Shown one piece after another: positions 1 through 6,432 of a DNA stretch of 6,720 bases. Under the pieces are notes generated by a model, which had not been told where the DNA came from, did not search any database, and was given only the letters and a program-made list of their open reading frames with translations. Numbering within the stretch: position 1 is the first letter of the stretch; every line of letters starts with the position of its first letter. The DNA comes from Bacteroidota bacterium. GTDB taxonomy: Bacteria; Bacteroidota; Bacteroidia; Bacteroidales; Lentimicrobiaceae. Made by a program: the position numbers and the translations under genes. Location: assembly GCA_023434665.1 (NCBI GenBank), contig JAEYSM010000093.1:1-6720 (forward strand), read 5' to 3'.

Positions 1-124
1 CCCAACGGTTGTATATCAGAAGACTTTGAATGAACATGTTGGTTTGCACCGGACCAAAGGTATCGTTGAGGCCGTCGCCGTTTGGGGAAAATGCATCAGG
101 GAAATCAATAACAGGAGGGCACAC
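1..124. repeat. Left copy of exact 124-bp terminal direct repeat
   Basis: These bases are identical, without mismatch, to 6597-6720, and the match runs to both edges of the window. The repeat lies inside sequence encoding a T9SS type B sorting domain on the minus strand. Identity that ends exactly at both edges is what a circular contig, or one closed through a repeat in an assembly graph, gives. Real paralogous domains would not be expected to match exactly up to both ends. Confidence 0.97.
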
Positions 125-173
125 ATCAACAAAGATCAACTGTCAGGTCATTTGAAGCCGCTTGACACACTTG

Positions 174-194
174 AGTCGCCCAATGTATACGACT
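174..194 (-). terminator. Weak inverted repeat directly after the propeller gene
   Basis: AGTCG at 174-178 pairs with CGACT at 190-194 across an 11-base loop. The stem starts immediately after the TAA of the 530-residue gene (195-197). It is only 5 bp and has no T-tract, so it is a possible but weak transcription end. Confidence 0.2.
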
Positions 195-1787
195 TTAATG
201 AAGTATCATTACTTTTTTTGAGATAGAAAAACCATTTTCTGCGATATATTTAACCAGGTATATACCATCAGGGAATAGACGGCTGTCTATGACTGTTTTA
301 TTCTCACTCACACTTTGCGAATGCAACAAAACGCCCATAGTGTTATACACATCTATTTGCCCGGATGAAACCGGTAATTCAACGACAAAAGCTTCATTTG
401 AAGGATTTTGATAAACCTTTATGTTTTTGTCGATTACATCCATCTCATTTACCCCCAGGGTTGCATCCATTACAGAGATCAACCATATTTGCTGATCTCC
501 TACAAATACAGGCTGACATGTTATCTGTCCCAAATCATATGAATACTGGAAGTTTGAGCCGATAATAAAATGCGTATCCGACAGTTTAACCACTGCTGAG
601 TGGAGTTCCATCACCGTGCTCCCACCAAAGCATTGCGATGAAATAATTTCGCCGTCTTCACCAACTTTAAGAACCCAAATATTAGTATAAGGATAGCCAG
701 GAGAGTGATTATCTGTTACATCATAATCAATTGAACTTGTTCTTCCAACCACAACATATCCATCTCCTGTTTTGAATATACTATAAGGATAGTCACCTTT
801 TGTGCCTCCATAGCATTTTTGCCATACAATTTCACCATAAAGATCGATTTTTACCAGCCAGATATCAGCTGCCGGTTGGTTGGATTCCCACCCTTCATGG
901 TACCCTGAGCCAGTCGCGTCCCCATCTGCACTCCTGACATAGCATGCAAGCAAATAACCATCCGGTATTTCAACTGAAGCAGCAAAATGGCCCTCAGGCT
1001 TGCTGCCTCCTATACACTGCTGCCATTCAACTTCACCATTTGAATTTAATTTAGCAATTGCCAAGTCGTTTGTCGTAGCTACACTATAGGCACAGATCGT
1101 ATTTCCTCCGGGCCTGCCATTATTAGTACAGGTAATAAGGACCCCATTATCGGAAGTAGCTAATACTGCTTGTCCATAATCAAAAAAAGAGTCGCCCAGA
1201 GTGAAATCCCATTCTTTCTGGCCCTCTGAATTAATTTTAATAAGCCAGGCATCGTCAGCTCCGAATGCCACAGATATGTCACCGTCGTTTGAGTCAGTAA
1301 ATCCGTAAGCAACAAGCCCTCCATCTGTCGTCACAGCTGCATCCCATATATGATCATATCCGTTGCCACCAAAAATCTTCTCCCAAATAATATTCCCTTC
1401 AGGGTCAATCTTTAGAATCCAGAAATTAAGCTTTAAAAAGGGATTATAAGAAATATCGCCATCTAACGACGATGATGCTCCGGCCAGGTAATAGTTTCCA
1501 TCCAATGTAGGAAGAATTCTAACACCACCATCATCATTTGTTCCACCATATCTTTTCTGCCATAACACATTACCTTCAAGGTCTGTTTTAATTAAAAGGA
1601 CATCCCTTTTTACGTTGGTGTCACTCGGTATTAAGCCGGTTAACAGAAATCCGTCTCCTGTATGCACCATATCGTATAACTCCTCTTTTCTGGGCCCGCC
1701 TATACATTGTTGCCACTCAATCTTCAAGCTTTGGGCAAATGAGGATAGGGAAAGAATTATTGATAATATTGTGAAAATAGTTCTCAT
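195..1787 (-). CDS. Secreted repeat (beta-propeller-like) protein with T9SS type A sorting domain
   Basis: A 530-residue secreted protein of unknown specific function. I chose the ATG at 1785-1787, because a signal peptide follows directly (MRTIFTILSIILSLSSFAQS, cleavage probably after Ala18). An in-frame ATG 14 codons further upstream lies inside a strong hairpin and would put polar residues before the signal. Residues 23-443 form seven repeats of 52-67 residues, each opening with a W-Q/E-x-x-x-GG-like motif (at 25, 76, 135, 193, 255, 322 and 383; degenerate in the fourth and seventh). Each closes with a W-I/L-x-K-I-D-x-x-G-E/N-like strand. DGDIS-like loops occur in several. Such repeats are common in Bacteroidota surface proteins and suggest a seven-bladed propeller. 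Residues 455-530 are a type A sorting domain (VYQNPSNEAFVVE, VYNTMG, PDGIYLVKY, terminal KKVMILH). It lies 60 bases after the protease gene on the same strand and is probably in one operon. A binding or adhesive role is possible, but no ligand can be read from the sequence. Confidence 0.9.
   Translation of the reverse strand: MRTIFTILSIILSLSSFAQSLKIEWQQCIGGPRKEELYDMVHTGDGFLLTGLIPSDTNVKRDVLLIKTDLEGNVLWQKRYGGTNDDGGVRILPTLDGNYYLAGASSSLDGDISYNPFLKLNFWILKIDPEGNIIWEKIFGGNGYDHIWDAAVTTDGGLVAYGFTDSNDGDISVAFGADDAWLIKINSEGQKEWDFTLGDSFFDYGQAVLATSDNGVLITCTNNGRPGGNTICAYSVATTNDLAIAKLNSNGEVEWQQCIGGSKPEGHFAASVEIPDGYLLACYVRSADGDATGSGYHEGWESNQPAADIWLVKIDLYGEIVWQKCYGGTKGDYPYSIFKTGDGYVVVGRTSSIDYDVTDNHSPGYPYTNIWVLKVGEDGEIISSQCFGGSTVMELHSAVVKLSDTHFIIGSNFQYSYDLGQITCQPVFVGDQQIWLISVMDATLGVNEMDVIDKNIKVYQNPSNEAFVVELPVSSGQIDVYNTMGVLLHSQSVSENKTVIDSRLFPDGIYLVKYIAENGFSISKKVMILH
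459..1721 (-). repeat. Seven tandem protein repeats, probable beta-propeller blades
   Basis: Within the 530-residue protein the repeat units are about residues 23-74, 75-133, 134-191, 192-253, 254-320, 321-381 and 382-443. The opening motifs are WQQCIGG, WQKRYGG, WEKIFGG, WDFTLGD, WQQCIGG, WQKCYGG and SSQCFGG. Each unit then has a T-x-D-G-G/Y-like turn and a hydrophobic strand, then a loop, often DGD(I/A)(S/T), and ends in a KID-x-x-G-like strand. The count of seven matches a common propeller number; the fold itself is inferred. Confidence 0.75.
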
Positions 1788-1801
1788 CTTGTGTAAATTA
1801 T

Positions 1802-1836
1802 GGGAGTCGCGGTTTTGATACAAAACCACGATTCCC
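1802..1836 (-). promoter_or_regulatory. Strong intergenic hairpin between protease and propeller genes
   Basis: On the minus-strand transcript this is a 35-base hairpin with a UAU loop. The inner stem is a perfect 7 bp (1811-1817 with 1821-1827). A G-U pair, three more pairs, one C-A mismatch and four further pairs ending in GGGA/TCCC follow. That makes 16 stacked positions with one mismatch. It begins 11 bases after the protease TAA and ends 14 bases before the next ATG. No T-tract follows, so it is not a standard intrinsic terminator. It could be an mRNA end or processing site, a stabiliser of the upstream message, or an attenuator lowering expression of the second gene. Confidence 0.6.
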
Positions 1837-1847
1837 TGGTTTGAAAT

Positions 1848-4613
1848 TTATTTGGCAATCACTATTTTTCCCGATTTGACAAATTCGCCTGATGTAATTG
1901 TGTAAACATAAACACCCTGACTGAATTTTTCGGTTACTATGATCTTTTCTCCTCTTTGACCGGAAATTAGAACGTCTTCCACAGTCTTACCTGACGAATT
2001 GGCTATACTCAGTTTGGCTGTTGTCTGTCCAAACGGCAAATCGTATTCAATAACAACCCAGTCTTTTGCAGGATTCGGACTGACTATGACATTGAATCCA
2101 TAAATTTCAGATTTCCAATTTTGGCCAAGTTCCCCCTTCTTATAGGAACTACCCCCGGTCAGGGTCTGACAATTATGGAACCGCTTATCGTAGAATGACT
2201 CAAGAATGCTCTGTGCACGCGCACCTTCACTGCTCTCATTATCCTCAGCTATCTCATTAATTAACTGCAGTTCATTTTGAGTGAGGTCATACCAGGCGCG
2301 TTGCTCATCATGTAATGTATTCTCCAACTCCAACAACCTGACAAAGTCATTATAGACATCCAGTTCATCTCCTTGAAGGTTATATATGGAAGGAAGAATG
2401 TCTGCCAATAATAATGCATTCTCAAAATCTGATTCCTTAATGTAAGTGCCGATGATTGCCTTATCGCTCTCAAATCCGCCTAAATTGTCAAGCCAGTCTC
2501 TTAATAGACCAATCTCAACTATGGTATCATTCAGGATGCTTCGTATGATATCGCCCGCTGCTCCGTTCCTTTGATGCTGGTATTTTGTCATTTCCTGATG
2601 CAATACGGTCTTATATGTTGTTCCTGAAGAAACTTCTCTTAATATCTCAATCATATAGTCCGGCAGCGGATTCTCTTTGTTCTCAAGATAGCTGAGCAAC
2701 TCTTCGTTCTTAAGCTCATCAGGGTTGTTTGCCAATATATCGAATATTGCAATATCAGGAAAAACATCTGTGCGGTCGGCAATACGTTTAAGCACTTCCC
2801 GGGATAAGTGAGGCGAGTCGCCTAGTAACTTTGATCTTACCAACATCATATCATCAACGCCGGCACTTTCAACCAGATTTAATTCATCATCAGTGCTTCC
2901 GCCATCTATCAGACTCGTGTACAGGCTGTTAACATTATTGTAGTTTGCGTCTGCCAAAGCAAACTCAAGCTCAAGTTCCAGCTTTTGCTGGTCAGTGAGA
3001 ACTACCTTATCAATAGGTGATCCACCCCCTCCGTAGTGCGAAGGACAAGTATTTGCCGAGGCTGTACCGTATGGCGTAATGTAAGTATATGTGACTGGAG
3101 TTTCGTTTGGACAACTTCCGCAGTAATAATATCCTATTGAATACTCGCAGCCGTTATAAAAGTTATGTGTTGCATTTGCAGAGAATTTATTCCCGGAAGC
3201 CAATGCCTCGGATCCCTGGAAAGTCTGAACGCTATGGCTGAGGTCGCCATGCTTACCATCCACATAGAAGTCAGCGAAATTACCACTGTTGAAATTGCAT
3301 AAATATTCTAAGCCGTATCGGGGTTGGCTTTCCCAATTCTTTCCATAGGCGTAATTACCTGCGCTAAGACCATAGAATTCATTTTTATAGATTTTTGGCA
3401 TTGAATTGCAATTGAGAACAGCAATCCCGAAATAATCCGCAGCAGGTGAGCCGTGATACTTATAAAATTTATTCTCTTCAAAAGCCGGCAAAGAAGAACT
3501 GTTAGAGTATATTCCATAGGAACATGGTTCGGAACTGAACCTGTTTTGACCTATGTAGAATTCCGAGTTGATCACGATAGGGCTAAAAACTGTATTCAGG
3601 TTAATCCCTATGTGGTTGTTTATGAAATTTGCCCCATTAACATAATTAGGGTTCATTTTTTTATCAGGATCTGAGCAATAGACAGCGGTATGAAACCCTG
3701 TAAAACTACAAACATCAAAACTTTGATCCGATTGAGTTATTGGTCTGACATGAACTCCTGCACTGAAAGCAGCAATTGCCTGATTAAATTGATTGACCCC
3801 TATGGCATCTTCACTAATTGAGAAATCGCATCCATAGAATTTCACGCCTTTTACAGAATAAAGATCTACATGCCTGTAAAATTCTTGGAAGTCGCCCAGG
3901 AAATATTCATTTAATGTAAAAGTGCAATTTATAAAATTTGCAATATAGTCCATCTCGCTGCCGTTAACGGGATGGAAATTTCTGTAAGACAGGGCGCGAA
4001 TGGATTCACGGTTGTTGATAAAGCTCGAATTGGCGGCTATGACTATTCCCCCTGTTTTAGAATAATCTCCCGCTTTCCATAAATTAATAGCATTTCTTGC
4101 ATTGCTTATAGTTGCTTCATTGAGGTTCACATACCCCTGGTAATACTGATTATTGCCATAAACGAACTGATGCTGGGCTGAATTTCCCCAAACCTCAATT
4201 CCTTCCCAAGGACGTTGGCAATAGCTTGAAATTGTCGAACCATTTATGTAAAGCTTAGCACCGGGATTAACAACTATTTTCGTACCCGGGTACATCTTAA
4301 CATAACAGTTTGAAATTCTTAGAATGCCTCCACTTTCAATAGTAATATTACCTGATTGATTTAAATCTTGATTAATCGTTATGTCCATACCTGTATTAAT
4401 AATTGTATGGTTATGCGGAATGGCAAGGGAAACCGCGGTATATGCATTTACCAGACCATATCCCACTTCACGCGAATGTCCGGGATTATCAGGATTCCAA
4501 TTATAGTTATAACCCCCAATCTGTTCACAACTTTGCTTTAATATGTCTCTTACCTCTTGTTTCGTCAGGCATGGGTTTACAGAAAGCATCAATGCAACAA
4601 CTCCTGTAGCCAT
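1848..4613 (-). CDS. C-terminal part of interrupted S8 protease: end of catalytic domain, beta-helix-like region, helical region, T9SS type A sorting domain
   Basis: This open stretch of 921 codons continues, in the same frame, the protease segment that stops at 4617-4619. The first ATG is only two codons after that TGA, so reinitiation is possible, but a product starting here would have no signal peptide and could not be exported. Residues 1-65 complete a subtilase catalytic domain (ATGVVALMLSVNP, then a helix and GYGLVNAYTAV). Residues about 85-145 look like beta-helix rungs (GNITIESGGILRI, PGTKIVVNPGAKLYING, WEGIEVWG). About 160-420 continues with Asn-rich turns typical of parallel beta-helices. 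A Cys-containing stretch (about 489-523) and a Gly-rich linker (529-532) follow. Residues 540-815 are acidic and mostly helical, and I do not recognise that domain. Residues 838-921 are a type A sorting domain (VIVSPNPAKDWVVIEY, QGVYVYTI, ending GKIVIAK). The frame has no further stop, so any disruption is recent, an error, or tolerated. Confidence 0.8.
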   Translation of the reverse strand: MATGVVALMLSVNPCLTKQEVRDILKQSCEQIGGYNYNWNPDNPGHSREVGYGLVNAYTAVSLAIPHNHTIINTGMDITINQDLNQSGNITIESGGILRISNCYVKMYPGTKIVVNPGAKLYINGSTISSYCQRPWEGIEVWGNSAQHQFVYGNNQYYQGYVNLNEATISNARNAINLWKAGDYSKTGGIVIAANSSFINNRESIRALSYRNFHPVNGSEMDYIANFINCTFTLNEYFLGDFQEFYRHVDLYSVKGVKFYGCDFSISEDAIGVNQFNQAIAAFSAGVHVRPITQSDQSFDVCSFTGFHTAVYCSDPDKKMNPNYVNGANFINNHIGINLNTVFSPIVINSEFYIGQNRFSSEPCSYGIYSNSSSLPAFEENKFYKYHGSPAADYFGIAVLNCNSMPKIYKNEFYGLSAGNYAYGKNWESQPRYGLEYLCNFNSGNFADFYVDGKHGDLSHSVQTFQGSEALASGNKFSANATHNFYNGCEYSIGYYYCGSCPNETPVTYTYITPYGTASANTCPSHYGGGGSPIDKVVLTDQQKLELELEFALADANYNNVNSLYTSLIDGGSTDDELNLVESAGVDDMMLVRSKLLGDSPHLSREVLKRIADRTDVFPDIAIFDILANNPDELKNEELLSYLENKENPLPDYMIEILREVSSGTTYKTVLHQEMTKYQHQRNGAAGDIIRSILNDTIVEIGLLRDWLDNLGGFESDKAIIGTYIKESDFENALLLADILPSIYNLQGDELDVYNDFVRLLELENTLHDEQRAWYDLTQNELQLINEIAEDNESSEGARAQSILESFYDKRFHNCQTLTGGSSYKKGELGQNWKSEIYGFNVIVSPNPAKDWVVIEYDLPFGQTTAKLSIANSSGKTVEDVLISGQRGEKIIVTEKFSQGVYVYTITSGEFVKSGKIVIAK

Positions 4614-4616
4614 AGC

Positions 4617-4619
4617 TCA
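4617..4619 (-). other. In-frame TGA splitting the protease gene
   Basis: The minus strand reads ACC TCA GGA ACA TCA ATC TCA TGA GCT ATG GCT ACA GGA across this point. The frame is the same before and after, so only a single codon is affected. Subtilases usually have Ala, Ser, Thr or Cys here. TCA to TGA or TGC/TGT to TGA would each need one base change. The bases around it form the palindrome CTCATGAG. Confidence 0.9.
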
Positions 4620-5783
4620 TGAGATTGATGTTCCTGAGGTTCGCGATGTTGAATAATGCAAAGGATATTGAACAGTTTCAACCATTTGTCCCGGAAAAGT
4701 TATTTCTGTTTCTGCACCTTTATTAGATCCCGATCCAGGTTCCCAATATAGATCATCATTACTATTGCTAGCTGAAACACAAATGACGTCCTCTCTGCTT
4801 GCCGGCCAGGATACATGGTCGGAATTCCGCTGATTACCGGCTGCCGCTATCACTATAACATCGTTATCATCGGCATACGAAAGAGCATCATCTATATAAG
4901 AATCTACAGGTGGTTCCAGTGAACCCCATGCAAAGTGAATAATCCTTGCGCCATTATTAACTGCATCTTCGATTGCAACGGAAGTACGAAAATCATCGTA
5001 ATTCCACTCGACACCAATACCGGCAGACTTTGCTGCCACTTTCTGAATCATAAGCGTTATCGGTGGCCATTCAGGATAATTTCCACCAGCTATTCCACAT
5101 AAGCCGTGTTGATTCCCTGTTCTGGCAGCTATAATTGAAGCTGCTTCAGTACCATGTGAAGCAAAGCCTGAGATTGGATTTGTGTCATCATTTTGATTCC
5201 AATAATTATAACCAAGCCCATTGTCCGGGGCGAAATCAGCGTCATCCCAGTATAAACCGTCGTCTAGAATAGCAACTTTGACGCTAGGATGTCCAACACT
5301 TAACTGCCAGGCATATGGCATTTCCGGATAATCCGGATTAAATGCAATTCTTGACCTTTTCAATTCCCAATAATCCCATACATGCTGATCATCAGGAATA
5401 TCTGAATTAATAAGATAAGATGTCCCTATTCTGATATAGTTGAGTCCTGCTTTACTGATTTCTGCATTATTTGTCAATGCATTGAAAGCATTTACAAAAT
5501 TAATATGTTCAGGAGGGGTGAATGCTACCTTGCCGGAATTCATTCTTCTTTTAAACCCGAATCCTTGAGCATCCAAAATTTTCATACCAGCCTCTTCTCT
5601 ATGAGGTTTAAATGCAACCACAAAGATACTGGTATCAATAAGTACCGAATCATTCGAATACAATTCTATATATCCGTGGCTTTCTTTTAAAATTTGATGT
5701 CCGCCTATATTATAGGTCACTTGTGCAGTAATTCCTTTAGATAGTAAAAACACTATAAGAAATAAAAGGAAAGTTTTCTTCAT
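4617..5783 (-). CDS. N-terminal part of secreted subtilisin-like serine protease (S8), interrupted by in-frame TGA
   Basis: An exported serine endopeptidase of the subtilase family, cut short by a stop codon. The start at 5781-5783 is supported by the signal peptide that follows (MKKTFLLFLIVFLLSKGITA, cleavage probably after Ala20) and by an A-rich leader. Residues about 21-130 are a probable propeptide. The catalytic residues are visible: Asp174 in VAILDDG, His210 in SHGTEAAS, the oxyanion-hole Asn317 in AAAGNQ, and Ser386 in SGTSIS. The TGA is codon 389. The downstream frame reads AMATGVVALML, the normal continuation of the G-T-S-x-x-x-P-x-x-x-G motif, with Ala where Pro is usual. The stopped product has all the triad residues but lacks the helix after the serine, so it should not fold into active enzyme, and it lacks the T9SS signal. 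Intact, the protein would be about 1311 residues. Read with 1848-4613 this is one gene, either a recent pseudogene or carrying a sequence error. Confidence 0.88.
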   Translation of the reverse strand: MKKTFLLFLIVFLLSKGITAQVTYNIGGHQILKESHGYIELYSNDSVLIDTSIFVVAFKPHREEAGMKILDAQGFGFKRRMNSGKVAFTPPEHINFVNAFNALTNNAEISKAGLNYIRIGTSYLINSDIPDDQHVWDYWELKRSRIAFNPDYPEMPYAWQLSVGHPSVKVAILDDGLYWDDADFAPDNGLGYNYWNQNDDTNPISGFASHGTEAASIIAARTGNQHGLCGIAGGNYPEWPPITLMIQKVAAKSAGIGVEWNYDDFRTSVAIEDAVNNGARIIHFAWGSLEPPVDSYIDDALSYADDNDVIVIAAAGNQRNSDHVSWPASREDVICVSASNSNDDLYWEPGSGSNKGAETEITFPGQMVETVQYPLHYSTSRTSGTSIS

Positions 5784-5837
5784 TTTTTATAATTTAAGAT
5801 AATAATAAATTAAATATCAATCGATTATGTTGCTCTG

Positions 5838-5843
5838 ATTATA
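5838..5843 (-). promoter_or_regulatory. Possible -10 element upstream of the protease gene
   Basis: The minus strand reads TATAAT here, about 54 bases upstream of the protease start. A poor -35-like TTAAGA lies 15 bases further upstream. The phylum's own consensus (TTG near -33, TAnnTTTG near -7) was not found, and the region is AT-rich, so chance is a real alternative. Confidence 0.25.
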
Positions 5844-6126
5844 CTATCGTTAATAGTGTCTTAACTAAATTGTGAATTATTTACGATTAATAGCTTTTAA
5901 ATTTGGGTTGTGAAAGTCCCTTTTTAAGAAGTACCCAGGTTTTTCTAATCACCGATCAATTGCCAATACAGGTCTTTAAAATGGCCCATTAGAGAGGTTA
6001 GAGAATTCCAAGATTTGCGAGTGCAATTGGGCCGCAATATAATGAAATATTTTTAAATGTCAATAAATTATCTATGAATTATCACTCCTACATTTTTCTA
6101 AATAACCCTTTAGAAATTAAATTAAC

Positions 6127-6204
6127 TTACAATTTCATCAATTTTCCGTCAGAGTGATGATGATTGTGCAGTATTTTTATGAAGTACAATCCTGGTTTAG
6201 GTTA
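6127..6204 (-). pseudogene. Probable remnant of a T9SS type A sorting-domain tail
   Basis: The minus strand encodes PKPGLYFIKI followed by LHNHHHSDGKLMKL and a TAA at 6127-6129. The pattern 'x-PG-L/V-Y-x-x-K-I ... GK-x-x-K-L-stop' matches the last two strands of type A sorting domains (Por secretion tail), like PDGIYLVKY in the propeller gene of this window. A TAA at 6202-6204 closes the frame on the upstream side and no domain is visible before it. Length is only about 24 codons, so this is a plausible but unproven remnant. Confidence 0.4.
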
Positions 6205-6252
6205 ATTGAAGAAAACCATAAGCCTTTCAATTTGACACTTCTTATTTCGTAA

Positions 6253-6429
6253 ACTTCAATCGGAAACATTATCGTTCAAAGGCAAGAGAGATTCCGTACT
6301 ATTATTGGCAATTACGAGCGTAATGTCAACACACCTTCCATTGAAGTGATGCTATAACTGGCGAAGGTCTTGAATGCAAGCGTGGATTGCCTGATTGGGG
6401 AAGGGCAGCTTGTCGCCCTTAGGCAATAA
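6253..6429 (+). pseudogene. Decayed XRE-family (helix-turn-helix) regulator
   Basis: The plus-strand frame begins after a TAA at 6250-6252 and reads TSIGNIIVQRQERF and then RTIIGNYERNVNTPSIEVML. A TAA stop at 6355-6357 follows, then LAKVLNASVDCLIGEGQ and LVALRQ, with a final TAA at 6427-6429. The phrases IGNYERN-x-NTPSIEVML-x-LAKVLN-x-SVD-x-LIGEGQ are the second half of an XRE/Cro-C1-type DNA-binding domain, as found in small Bacteroidota regulators. The segment that should lie between QER and RTIIGNYE, holding the turn and most of the recognition helix, is missing. The reading frame is otherwise kept, so this looks like an in-frame deletion of about 12-14 codons. The gene cannot make a working repressor. 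It converges on the type B cargo gene, with 3 bases between the stops. Confidence 0.75.
6401..6420. terminator. Perfect 6-bp inverted repeat near convergent gene ends
   Basis: AAGGGC (6401-6406) pairs with GCCCTT (6415-6420) around an 8-base loop. It lies 12 bases beyond the TGA of the type B cargo fragment, inside the decayed regulator. There is no T-tract on either strand. It may be a weak terminator for the minus-strand gene or chance. Confidence 0.25.
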
Positions 6430-6432
6430 CCA

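Larger units (their letters stand above)
1..194 (-). pseudogene. Frameshifted fragment of a T9SS type B (CHU_C-like) C-terminal sorting domain
   Basis: Read on the minus strand, 124 down to 2 encodes VCPPVIDFPDAFSPNGDG and continues through LNDTFG to IYNRW. This is the start of a gliding-motility-associated C-terminal domain (TIGR04131/CHU_C type), the signal that takes secreted proteins to the type IX secretion system. The frame extends upstream as FVDV and then meets a TGA at 143-145. The neighbouring frame reads CQAASNDLTVD down to 135, which looks like the end of the preceding domain in such proteins. Removing one base (position 134, C on the minus strand) joins the two as LTVDFVDVCPP, so a one-base insertion is the simplest explanation. 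There is no start codon or signal peptide, and the fragment begins right after the stop of the propeller gene. I infer a decayed 3' end of a cargo gene. The exact upstream limit is uncertain. Confidence 0.6.
5784..6249. other. AT-rich intergenic stretch without an intact gene
   Basis: The 466 bases upstream of the protease gene have frequent stops in all frames. The part next to the gene is the A/T-rich leader and probable promoter region. A possible decayed T9SS sorting tail lies at 6127-6204 on the minus strand. Elsewhere I see only short degenerate frames. One example, plus strand 5979 to about 6054, reads KWPIREVREFQDLRVQLGRN and I do not recognise it. I see no tRNA-like fold and no clear insertion-sequence ends. 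Confidence 0.6.

Noticed and set aside
26..226. Plus-strand open frame across the left end
   Set aside because: It is antisense to the type B sorting domain, whose protein motifs are clear on the other strand.
1788..1829. Longer start of the propeller gene, 14 codons upstream
   Set aside because: It would precede the signal peptide with polar residues and lies within the hairpin; the ATG at 1785-1787 fits better.
3308..3674. Short open frames on both strands inside the protease gene
   Set aside because: They overlap the well-supported long frame, show no recognisable motif and have no plausible start context.
4617..4619. TGA read as a sense codon (Trp or Gly code variant) or as selenocysteine
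   Set aside because: The type B domain ends at a TGA exactly where that domain normally stops, no other in-frame TGA occurs in the two cargo genes, and I see no clear hairpin just downstream of the kind selenocysteine insertion needs. The position has no catalytic role in subtilases.
5983..6033. Inverted repeat GGCCCA/TGGGCC
   Set aside because: The stem is 6 bp with a loop of nearly 40 bases, so it is likely chance.
5979..6054. Plus-strand frame reading KWPIREVREFQDLRVQLGRN
   Set aside because: It is only about 25 codons, has no start, is bounded by stops and matches no family I know; it may be decayed coding sequence but cannot be assigned.
6232..6260. TTGACA at 6232-6237 as a promoter for the decayed regulator
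   Set aside because: The spaced -10 position reads TTCAAT, a poor match, and the gene is not functional.
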